Origin: Burkholderiales bacterium
Lineage (GTDB): Bacteria > Pseudomonadota > Gammaproteobacteria > Burkholderiales > CAIKXV01
Direction of reading: 5' to 3'
DNA: 6,878 nucleotides
NCBI GenBank assembly: GCA_019751575.1
Contig: JAIENF010000791.1
Location: 1 to 6,878 of the forward strand
Every line of letters starts with the position of its first letter. Positions within the stretch are counted from its first letter, which is position 1. A model generated the notes under the pieces. It had not been told where the DNA came from, searched no databases, and saw nothing but the letters and a program-made list of their open reading frames with translations. The translations under genes and the position numbers were made by a program. This document shows positions 1-4,797 of the stretch, piece by piece.

Positions 1-653
1 AGCGCCATCACCATGGCCGCCTCCGGCCACTGGCCGATCGCGAACGCACCCGTGACCGCCACGGTCATCAGCGCATTGATGTTGAGCCGCCCGTGGCGCA
101 GCGCGGTCAGCCCCTTCTTGTAGACATCGAAGCCGGCGAGCCAGATGGCCACGGCCGACAGGGCAAGGCCCGCAGCGGTCCAGGCCTGGGTGTCGGGGGC
201 GAAAAACCCGAGCATTTCTGCGCCAATCGCCAGCAGCAGGGCACCACCCAGCCGCCACCCGCCGACCGCGCCGGCGCCGTGGTCATGGTCATCTGATCCG
301 ACGGTGTCCGCATCGCGCTTTGAGGTGCCCTTATCGGGCATCGTCTGCGGGTCGAAGCCTGCCTTGCGGATCGCTGCAACGGCCTGTTCGATGACCTCCG
401 GGAGCGCATCAATGGTCATGGAGCGCTGACCGAGCTGGAAAGTCAGCGCACGAATGCCCGCAATGTGCTCGACCGCGCGCCGGATCTCCGACTCTTCGCT
501 CGGGCAGTCGAGCGTCGGCACGCGAAATCGCGCCTGGCCAGGAGGCGGACGGGCTTCCTCGAACGCAGGCACGGCACTGCTGTTTCCGTGGCATTCATCA
601 CAGGTTTCGGCAGGCTTGGCGCCCGGCGCGACGATCGGGTCATTGCTGTTCAT
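1..653 (-). CDS. cadA: CadA/ZntA-like heavy-metal P1B-type ATPase, N-terminal part (3' end beyond window)
   Basis: This is the N-terminal 217 residues of a P1B-type ATPase that pumps divalent soft metals (Cd, Zn, Pb) from cytoplasm to periplasm. Residues about 42-105 form a heavy-metal-associated (HMA) domain with the motif LDCPSEE (Cys50), the single-Cys DCPxEE variant common in proteobacterial Cd/Zn/Pb pumps, in place of the CxxC of copper pumps. A linker with DDHDHG (121-126) precedes hydrophobic segments at about 135-151 and 158-175. The stretch from GFDVYKKG to LNINALMTVAVTGA (about 174-203) is characteristic of this family. Before the HMA domain lies CDECH (18-22), a possible additional metal ligand set. 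The ATG has GGAG 7 bases upstream (plus positions 661-664). The DKTG, CPx and hinge motifs should lie beyond the left edge and cannot be checked. The gene diverges from the CadR-like regulator and has a MerR-type promoter. Identity as a metal P-type ATPase is firm; the metal is inferred. Confidence 0.92.
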   Translation of the reverse strand, partial: MNSNDPIVAPGAKPAETCDECHGNSSAVPAFEEARPPPGQARFRVPTLDCPSEESEIRRAVEHIAGIRALTFQLGQRSMTIDALPEVIEQAVAAIRKAGFDPQTMPDKGTSKRDADTVGSDDHDHGAGAVGGWRLGGALLLAIGAEMLGFFAPDTQAWTAAGLALSAVAIWLAGFDVYKKGLTALRHGRLNINALMTVAVTGAFAIGQWPEAAMVMA

Positions 654-660
654 GGTTGCG

Positions 661-664
661 CTCC
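661..664 (-). promoter_or_regulatory. Ribosome-binding site of the ATPase gene
   Basis: GGAG on the minus strand lies 7 bases before the ATG at 653-651. It fixes the start at MNSNDP, the N-terminal residue set that includes the CDECH motif. No other in-frame ATG with a comparable site lies upstream in the short divergent region. Confidence 0.7.
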
Positions 665-680
665 GTGTCTCATGAAGGGC

Positions 681-711
681 ATTGGAAACCCTGAAGTCGG
701 TGTAGAGTCAA
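681..711 (-). promoter_or_regulatory. MerR-type promoter of the ATPase gene
   Basis: Read on the minus strand there is a -35 TTGACT (711-706), a 19-bp spacer and a -10 TCCAAT (686-681, 4 of 6 matches to TATAAT). The overlong 19-bp spacer is the hallmark of promoters that MerR-family activators untwist to align the two hexamers. It reads toward the ATPase start at 653. The elements are seen directly; regulation by the adjacent CadR-like protein is inferred from family knowledge and arrangement. Confidence 0.85.
688..708 (-). promoter_or_regulatory. CadR/PbrR-type operator dyad
   Basis: The imperfect inverted repeat reads ACTCTACACC-G-ACTTCAGGGT on the minus strand and lies within the spacer between the -35 and -10 elements. 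The half-sites (ACTCT and AGGGT at the ends) match the general form of CadR/PbrR/ZntR operators, in which ACYCTA and TAGGGT-like arms flank the promoter centre. The site would let a regulator dimer repress, and with metal activate, the ATPase gene. The opposing cadR start at 739 is 31 bases from the dyad edge, so the regulator may also control itself. Confidence 0.75.
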
Positions 712-738
712 GGATCCTCATTCATGACGGAGCAGGCC

Positions 739-1182
739 ATGCGCATCGGCGATCTCGCGCACTCGACGGGCACTGCGGTCGAGACGATCCGCTTCTACGA
801 GCGCGAGGGTCTGATCCCTGCGGCGCGGCGGGCGGACAACAATTACCGCATGTATACGGCCGTCCATGCGGAGCGGCTGGCGTTCATTCGCCACTGCCGC
901 AACCTGGACATGACGCTCGACGAGATCCGGACGCTGCTGCGACTGCGCGATGCCCCCTTGCAGGACTGCGGGGAGGTCAACGTGCTGCTCGACCAGCACA
1001 TCGATCACGTCACCCACCGCATCCGCGAACTGCGGATCCTGCAGAAGGATCTGCGGACCCTGCGTGCGACGTGCAGCGCGTCGCATACCGTCGAGCAGTG
1101 CGGCATTCTCAACGAGCTCGATACCGCAGTCGCGCAGGCGACCTCGGGATCGCCCCACCGCCATGTTCGCGGTACGCACTAG
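739..1182 (+). CDS. cadR: MerR-family metal-responsive regulator, CadR/PbrR type
   Basis: This is a cytoplasmic, dimeric, DNA-twisting activator that senses divalent metal (Cd/Pb/Zn group) and controls the divergent ATPase. From the ATG at 739 it is 147 residues. A winged helix-turn-helix begins at MRIGDLA and includes VETIRFYEREGL and NNYRMY, followed by the long dimerisation helix around LDQHIDHVTHRIRELRIL. The metal-site cysteines are all present: Cys77 (DCGEVN), Cys112 and Cys121. The last two are separated by eight residues (SASHTVEQ), the spacing I recall for PbrR; CadR has a shorter loop. The tail is His-rich (PHRHVRGTH), as in some CadR proteins. The 739 start has GGAG 6 bases upstream and aligns with the family start. 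An alternative ATG at 724 adds MTEQA and has AGGA 9 bases upstream, so it cannot be excluded. The CadR versus PbrR distinction, and therefore the main metal, is uncertain. Confidence 0.93.
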   Translation: MRIGDLAHSTGTAVETIRFYEREGLIPAARRADNNYRMYTAVHAERLAFIRHCRNLDMTLDEIRTLLRLRDAPLQDCGEVNVLLDQHIDHVTHRIRELRILQKDLRTLRATCSASHTVEQCGILNELDTAVAQATSGSPHRHVRGTH

Positions 1183-1183
1183 G

Positions 1184-1195
1184 CACGGCGCCGTG
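1184..1195. repeat. 12-bp perfect palindrome just after cadR
   Basis: CACGGCGCCGTG begins two bases after the regulator stop codon. It can fold only as a short 4-bp stem with a 4-base loop and has no following T-run, so it is a weak candidate for a transcript-end structure and not a recognisable intrinsic terminator. Confidence 0.35.
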
Positions 1196-1212
1196 TCGCT
1201 CGACCCCGGACG

Positions 1213-1226
1213 TTACAACAATGTAA
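1213..1226. promoter_or_regulatory. TTACA-N4-TGTAA dyad upstream of the efflux operon, probable activator site
   Basis: A perfect inverted repeat (TTACA, ACAA, TGTAA) lies in an AT-rich island within otherwise GC-rich DNA and ends one base before the -35 hexamer at 1227. That position is typical of an activator that contacts RNA polymerase. The sequence resembles in style the short dyads bound by OmpR-type heavy-metal response regulators such as CzcR, CopR and CusR. This assignment is an inference; no such regulator gene is in the window. Confidence 0.5.
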
Positions 1227-1254
1227 TTGAGTGAAGCCGACGCGCTGGTATAAA
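1227..1254 (+). promoter_or_regulatory. Sigma70-like promoter of the czc-like operon
   Basis: The -35 is TTGAGT (1227-1232, 4 of 6), followed by a 16-bp spacer and the -10 TATAAA (1249-1254, 5 of 6). The -10 is preceded by TG at 1246-1247, giving an extended -10. The spacing is ordinary, unlike the 19-bp MerR-type promoter of the ATPase, so the adjacent CadR-like protein is unlikely to control it in the MerR manner. The expected transcription start, near 1260-1262, is almost at the ATG at 1263. Confidence 0.6.
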
Positions 1255-1262
1255 CTTTGGAA

Positions 1263-1616
1263 ATGAAGCGGATCCTTCTCATCCTCCTCGTCGCCCTGAT
1301 GCCATTCCAGCCAGTCTGGGGCGGCCTGCTTGGCATGAGCGAGCAGGGACGCGAGGCCGGCGTCGTACAACACGGCGACCATGAGCACGCGCGCACGGCC
1401 CCCGACCAGCATGCGCCATCGTCGGAAAGCAGTTCTGACGGCAAGGGCACTCAGGACACGTTTCATTGCCATGGTCACTATGTCTCGATGCCCCTGGCCC
1501 TGCCGGTAATCCCGATGCCTCTCTCGCTCAAGCCAGTCCTGTTGGTGGCCGAGCGGACCGAGTCTTCGCACGCGCCCGAAGCACCCGATCGTCCTCAGTG
1601 GGTCCGCCTCGCCTGA
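1263..1616 (+). CDS. czcI: CzcI-like small periplasmic metal-resistance protein
   Basis: This is a 117-residue exported protein and the first gene of the efflux operon, the place CzcI holds in czcICBA clusters, where it is thought to modulate expression or metal sensing. A signal peptide is clear (MKRILLILLVALMPFQPVWG, 1-20). The mature part holds HGDHEH (37-42), an acidic and serine-rich stretch, and HCHGHY (68-73), all likely metal ligands. A Pro-rich hydrophobic segment (76-96) follows, and the end, DRPQWVRLA, resembles the (E/D)(R/K)PxW-type tail I recall in CzcI proteins. Overall similarity to CzcI is judged from size, position, signal peptide, His content and tail, not from alignment. 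The ATG at 1263 is preferred over the in-frame TTG at 1257. There is no good ribosome-binding site, only GGA immediately upstream, which fits a leaderless or near-leaderless message. The exact function of this family is poorly defined. Confidence 0.75.
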   Translation: MKRILLILLVALMPFQPVWGGLLGMSEQGREAGVVQHGDHEHARTAPDQHAPSSESSSDGKGTQDTFHCHGHYVSMPLALPVIPMPLSLKPVLLVAERTESSHAPEAPDRPQWVRLA

Positions 1617-1626
1617 TCGGCGAGGC
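1606..1626 (+). repeat. GC-rich hairpin with the czcI stop codon in its loop
   Basis: GCCTCGCC (1606-1613) and GGCGAGGC (1619-1626) are perfect 8-bp complementary arms around a 5-base loop, TGATC, whose first three bases are the TGA stop of the CzcI-like gene. There is no T-run after it, so it is not a standard intrinsic terminator. It may stabilise or shape the end of the czcI message or cause partial termination or processing before czcC. Confidence 0.55.
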
Positions 1627-1634
1627 CGGCTGAC

Positions 1635-1709
1635 ACCCTGCAGGGTTCCCGGTTGCGAATGCGTCAGGCCCGCCAGGGCCCGTAGTCGCGACGCGATCAT
1701 CATGATCGC
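1635..1709 (+). repeat. Three further inverted repeats in the czcI-czcC spacer
   Basis: The 137-bp spacer holds a perfect 12-bp palindrome ACCCTGCAGGGT (1635-1646), a 5-bp GC hairpin GGCCC-GCCA-GGGCC (1667-1680), and GCGATCA-TCA-TGATCGC (1693-1709), a perfect 7-bp stem with a 3-base loop. With the hairpin at 1606-1626, four dyads lie in about 105 bases. No coding sequence and no convincing -35/-10 pair is visible. Such a spacer could set the ratio of czcI to czcCBA expression; that is inference. Confidence 0.45.
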
Positions 1710-1753
1710 TGCCCGCCGATGTTCCGTGGATCGTAGCCACAACGGAGAATCGG

Positions 1754-3058
1754 ATGGATCGCAGGAACGGAGGACATGTCCTCTCGGCGGTGGGATGGCT
1801 GGTGTTGTTCATCGTAGGGTTCTTGCCCGCCACAGTGTCGGCCCAGGCAATCCCGCGTCCGGACAGCCCGGGACTTTCGCTTAGACAGGTTTTCGAAGCT
1901 GCCTGGTTGCGGCAGCCTGAAGCAGCAGCCCTCGAAGCGCGTCGGGAAGCGGCACAGGCCGAGCGCCGTGCGGCACAGGCGTGGACGCCCGAGCCGCCGG
2001 CGCTGGAGGTACTCGCCAGGACCGACCAGGTGACACGCGACCGCGGCCTGCGCGAGCAGGAGGTAGGTATCTCGTTGCCCCTGTGGCTGCCTGGCGAACG
2101 GGCGCGCAGCAGCGCGCTTGCCGAGGCGGAAAGTCGTGTCGTCGAGACGAGTCTGCTGGCCGCGAGGCTGCGCCTGGCCGGCGCCGTCCGGGAGGCATAC
2201 TGGGACTGGGCGCGCGCGCGCGTCGAGGTCGAACGGGCAACGGACCAGGTGGCGAACGCGCGCCGACTTGCGGCTGACGTGGCCGCGCGGTTCAAGGCAG
2301 GCGATCTCGCACGATCCGATCAACACCTTGCCGAAGGCGCCGTAGCTGCTGCCGAGGCGGCCCGTGCCCAGGCGATGGCTGCCGAGGTGCGTGCCGAGCA
2401 GGAGGTCCGGGCGCTTATCGGCGGGCAGACCCTGTCGCCGCGTGTGGACGCTCGGCCAGTCCCGTTGTCCGTGCCCGTGCCGGAACCGGAACCTCGCATT
2501 GACGCGGCAGACGACCAGGGGTTGCGGGGACATCCTGCAGTCGACGACCTGCTGACACGTGCCGCGGCCGCCGACCGCGCCGCCGCGCTGGCACTGGTGC
2601 GATCGCGGGCCAATCCGGACCTGACGCTGATCGGAGGCCGCGCGCGCGACGCGTTCGGTGAATCCTTCGGCCAGTCGGTCACGGTGGCGGTACGGATCCC
2701 CTTCGGCGCCGGGGAGCGTTACCGGGCGCGGATTGCACGCGCACGGGCCGATGCCACCGAACTGCAGGTGATTGCGGTGCTGCAGACCGAACGTGTTGCC
2801 GCCGCGCAATCGGCGGGACGCCTGCGCATCGAATCCGCGCGATTGCAGGTGGTGGCCGCCGAGCGACGGGCGCTGCTCGCGGCCGAGTCCCGCACGTTCT
2901 TCGAACGTTCGTTTCGTCTCGGCGAAACCGATCTGCCCGCGCGCCTGCGGGTTGAAGCGGAGGCAGTGGAGGCACAACGACAGGCCGTGCTGAGTCGGCT
3001 CGAGCTGTTCACGATCATCTCCGAGTGGCGGCAGGCGCTCGGCCTGCTTCCGGAGTGA
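1754..3058 (+). CDS. czcC: CzcC-like outer membrane factor (TolC family)
   Basis: This 434-residue protein is the outer-membrane channel of the tripartite metal pump, forming a trimeric barrel plus a periplasmic helical tunnel that docks on the CzcB-like adaptor. A signal peptide with hydrophobic core 9-24 and likely cleavage after ATVSA (Ala30) leads into two tandem outer-membrane-efflux-protein domains, about 40-225 and 250-430. Both are rich in long Ala/Arg/Glu helices with heptad character. Landmarks include LSLRQVFEAAWLRQPEAAALEA (part of the first repeat), VGISLPLWLPGERARSS, the matching strand of the second repeat VAVRIPFGAGERYRARIARA, and the terminal LRVEAEAVEAQRQAVLSRLELF. No lipobox Cys follows the signal peptide, so it is probably not a lipoprotein, unlike CusC. 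The start is supported by GGAG 6 bases upstream (1744-1747). The length is normal for CzcC. TolC-family membership is firm and the metal role follows from the operon. Confidence 0.93.
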   Translation: MDRRNGGHVLSAVGWLVLFIVGFLPATVSAQAIPRPDSPGLSLRQVFEAAWLRQPEAAALEARREAAQAERRAAQAWTPEPPALEVLARTDQVTRDRGLREQEVGISLPLWLPGERARSSALAEAESRVVETSLLAARLRLAGAVREAYWDWARARVEVERATDQVANARRLAADVAARFKAGDLARSDQHLAEGAVAAAEAARAQAMAAEVRAEQEVRALIGGQTLSPRVDARPVPLSVPVPEPEPRIDAADDQGLRGHPAVDDLLTRAAAADRAAALALVRSRANPDLTLIGGRARDAFGESFGQSVTVAVRIPFGAGERYRARIARARADATELQVIAVLQTERVAAAQSAGRLRIESARLQVVAAERRALLAAESRTFFERSFRLGETDLPARLRVEAEAVEAQRQAVLSRLELFTIISEWRQALGLLPE

Positions 3059-3126
3059 GCCCGATGCACTGCCTGACGGTCCCCACCTTTTCAGACATTT
3101 CTCAACCTTCCCTGCAAGGCTCAGCG

Positions 3127-3681
3127 ATGACCCGCACTCTTCAGGCGATCGTGTTTAGCGTCGCCCTCCTCGCATTTCATGCCGGCAGTGTGTTCGCCGG
3201 CCCCGGACACGACCATGGGGCAGAGGCCCCCGCCTCCGGTGGCACGGGGCTGCCGCGTTTCATCGCCGTGTCCGATCAGTTAGAGCTCGTCGGCGTGCTC
3301 GACGGACGCAAGGTGACGCTCTACCTGGACCGATTTGCCGACAACAGCCCCGTGAAGGATGCGCGCATCGAGCTCGAGATCGCCGGGGAGAAGCTCATGG
3401 CGATATCCAAGGCCGAAGGCGAGTACGAGGTGATGCTGGCAGCGGCACCGGCCGCCGGCGTGTTGCCGGTGGTTGCAATGGTCACGGTTGGCGCCGACAG
3501 CGACCTGCTCGCCGGTGAACTGGACCTGCATGCAGCAGCGCCTTCCGGCGCGGATGGCCACGGGCCCGAATGGAAGGCGATGCTCGTCTGGGCCGGTATC
3601 GGCCTGTCCGCGCTCCTCCTGGTCTGGGCGGGCGTGCGCGTGCTCAGGTCCCGCAATGCACGTGTGCGAGGTGCCGCATGA
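3127..3681 (+). CDS. Uncharacterised periplasmic protein with C-terminal membrane anchor, between czcC and czcB
   Basis: This 184-residue protein has a signal peptide (1-24, cleavage after SVFA), a short His motif right after it (GPGHDHG, 25-31), a beta-rich globular region (about 43-135, including LELVGVLDGRKVTLYLDRF and DARIELEIAG, which looks like an Ig-like sandwich) and one C-terminal membrane helix (about 151-173) followed by a basic tail (RSRNARVRG). That predicts a periplasmic domain tethered to the inner membrane with the tail in the cytoplasm. There are no cysteines. From memory, the LVGVLDG...VTLYLDRF...NSPVKDA pattern also occurs as an N-terminal domain in some CzcB-like adaptors, so it may be a detached adaptor domain or metal-loading partner; this is inference. 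The start at 3127 has AAGG 7 bases upstream and begins the signal peptide directly. An ATG at 3064 with GGAG 8 bases upstream would add 21 residues and bury the signal. Its stop overlaps the czcB start by 4 bases, so the two are translationally coupled. Confidence 0.85.
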   Translation: MTRTLQAIVFSVALLAFHAGSVFAGPGHDHGAEAPASGGTGLPRFIAVSDQLELVGVLDGRKVTLYLDRFADNSPVKDARIELEIAGEKLMAISKAEGEYEVMLAAAPAAGVLPVVAMVTVGADSDLLAGELDLHAAAPSGADGHGPEWKAMLVWAGIGLSALLLVWAGVRVLRSRNARVRGAA

Positions 3682-4796
3682 AGCGCGCATCCTTCTCGGT
3701 TACCCTTTTGCTCGCACTGTCGCTGTCAGTGCTGCACCCTGCAGTGACGCAGGCCGGTGACGGCCATGATCATGGCAACGCGGCTGGAACGGCAGCCGGC
3801 AACGGGCCACAGAGACTGCCCGACGGCAGCGTGTCCCTGCCCAAGCCCGCGCAGCGCCAGCTCAGCGTGCGCACCCTCGTAGCCGCATCCGCCGAGCTGC
3901 CGAGAACGGTGGAACTCGGGGCGCGCGTGATGATGGACCCGAACGCCGGTGGTCGGGTACAGGCACTGAATGCGGGGCGTATCGCACCCGGACCGCGGGG
4001 TCTGCCCAACCCTGGACAGGCGGTGCGCAGCGGTGAGGTGCTCGCCTATGTCATCTCGTCGGCCGCGCCGATCGAACGGTCCAACCAGGCCGCACAGCTC
4101 GCCGAACTGCGTGCCGCGCGGGCACTGGCGACAAGACGCCTCGCCCGCCTTCGTGAACTGTCCGATACGGTGCCCCGAAAGGACATCGAGGCCGTCGAGA
4201 GCGAACTGGCGAGCCTGACCGATCGCATCGCCGCGGTCGACACCGGCCTGTCCAGCCGCGAGGCCCTGGTCGCGCCGGTGTCCGGCGTGATCGCCACGGC
4301 GAACGTGGTCAGCGGCCAGGTCGTCGATGCGCGCGAGCTGGTGTTCGAGATCGTCGATCCGACGCGCATGCGCATCGAGGCCCTGGCCTTCGATCCTGCC
4401 CTGGCTTCCGATGTGGGGGCAGCGACGCTGGCGGTGGGCGAGCAGCGGGTGGCGCTGGAGTTCATCGGCGCCGCGCGCAGCCTGCGGGATCAGGCGCTCC
4501 CGCTCACCTTCCGCGCCAGAGGTGCTGCTCTTGACCAGCTGGCTGTGGGGCAGCCGGTCAAGGTCTTCGTGCAATCGAAGCAGAAGTTCAAGGGCATTGC
4601 GGTGCCCGTGTCCGCCTTGATGCGCAATCCGGCCAACCAGACAATCGTGTGGGTCAAGGTCACGCCGGAGCGCTTCGAGCCGCGCGTCGTGACCGCGGAG
4701 CCGCTCGATGGCGTCAATGCGGTGATCACGTCCGGCCTCGCGCCCGGCGACCGGGTTGCCACGCGGGGCGCGACCTTGATCAACCAGGTGCGCTGA
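3678..4796 (+). CDS. czcB: CzcB-like RND periplasmic adaptor (membrane fusion protein)
   Basis: This 372-residue periplasmic adaptor links the CzcA-like pump to the CzcC-like channel. The signal peptide runs 1-26 (MKRASFSVTLLLALSLSVLH, cleaved after VTQA), and the mature N-terminus is GDGHDHG, almost the same as that of the preceding protein. The two halves of the lipoyl/barrel-sandwich domain are at about 90-126 (GGRVQALNAGRI...PGQAVRSGEVLAYV) and 195-228 (LVAPVSGVIATANVVSGQVV). Between them is an alpha-hairpin (136-190) rich in Ala, Arg and Leu. A beta-barrel and membrane-proximal domain follow (230-372, with VPVSALMRNPANQTIVWVKV and the terminal GLAPGDRVATRGATLINQVR). It is shorter than the classical CzcB of Cupriavidus (about 520 residues) and lacks the CusB-type Met-rich N-terminus. 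The ATG overlaps the upstream stop as ATGA, and the stop is one base before czcA. Family is certain; substrate is inferred. Confidence 0.94.
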   Translation: MKRASFSVTLLLALSLSVLHPAVTQAGDGHDHGNAAGTAAGNGPQRLPDGSVSLPKPAQRQLSVRTLVAASAELPRTVELGARVMMDPNAGGRVQALNAGRIAPGPRGLPNPGQAVRSGEVLAYVISSAAPIERSNQAAQLAELRAARALATRRLARLRELSDTVPRKDIEAVESELASLTDRIAAVDTGLSSREALVAPVSGVIATANVVSGQVVDARELVFEIVDPTRMRIEALAFDPALASDVGAATLAVGEQRVALEFIGAARSLRDQALPLTFRARGAALDQLAVGQPVKVFVQSKQKFKGIAVPVSALMRNPANQTIVWVKVTPERFEPRVVTAEPLDGVNAVITSGLAPGDRVATRGATLINQVR

Positions 4797-4797
4797 C

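Noticed and set aside
1184..1195. Intrinsic terminator after cadR
   Set aside because: The palindrome folds to only a 4-bp stem and there is no T-run on either side.
465..1226. Plus-strand open frame of 253 codons spanning the cadA start and cadR
   Set aside because: It overlaps the ATPase gene, its promoter and the regulator in the wrong frame. The composition is Arg/Ala/Gly-rich and unlike a protein.
1227..1254. CadR-controlled MerR-type promoter for the efflux operon
   Set aside because: The -35/-10 spacing is 16 bp and not 19-20, and no ACTCTA/AGGGT-like dyad lies between the hexamers.
1700..2977. Long minus-strand open frame (425 codons) opposite czcC
   Set aside because: It lies wholly antisense to a clear TolC-family gene in GC-rich DNA, where antisense frames stay open by codon bias. 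Its translation is Arg/Gly/His-rich with no recognisable domain.
3106..3119. Hairpin masking the ribosome-binding site of the small anchored protein
   Set aside because: The CCTT/AAGG arms are only 4 bp around a 6-base loop, too weak to support a regulatory claim.
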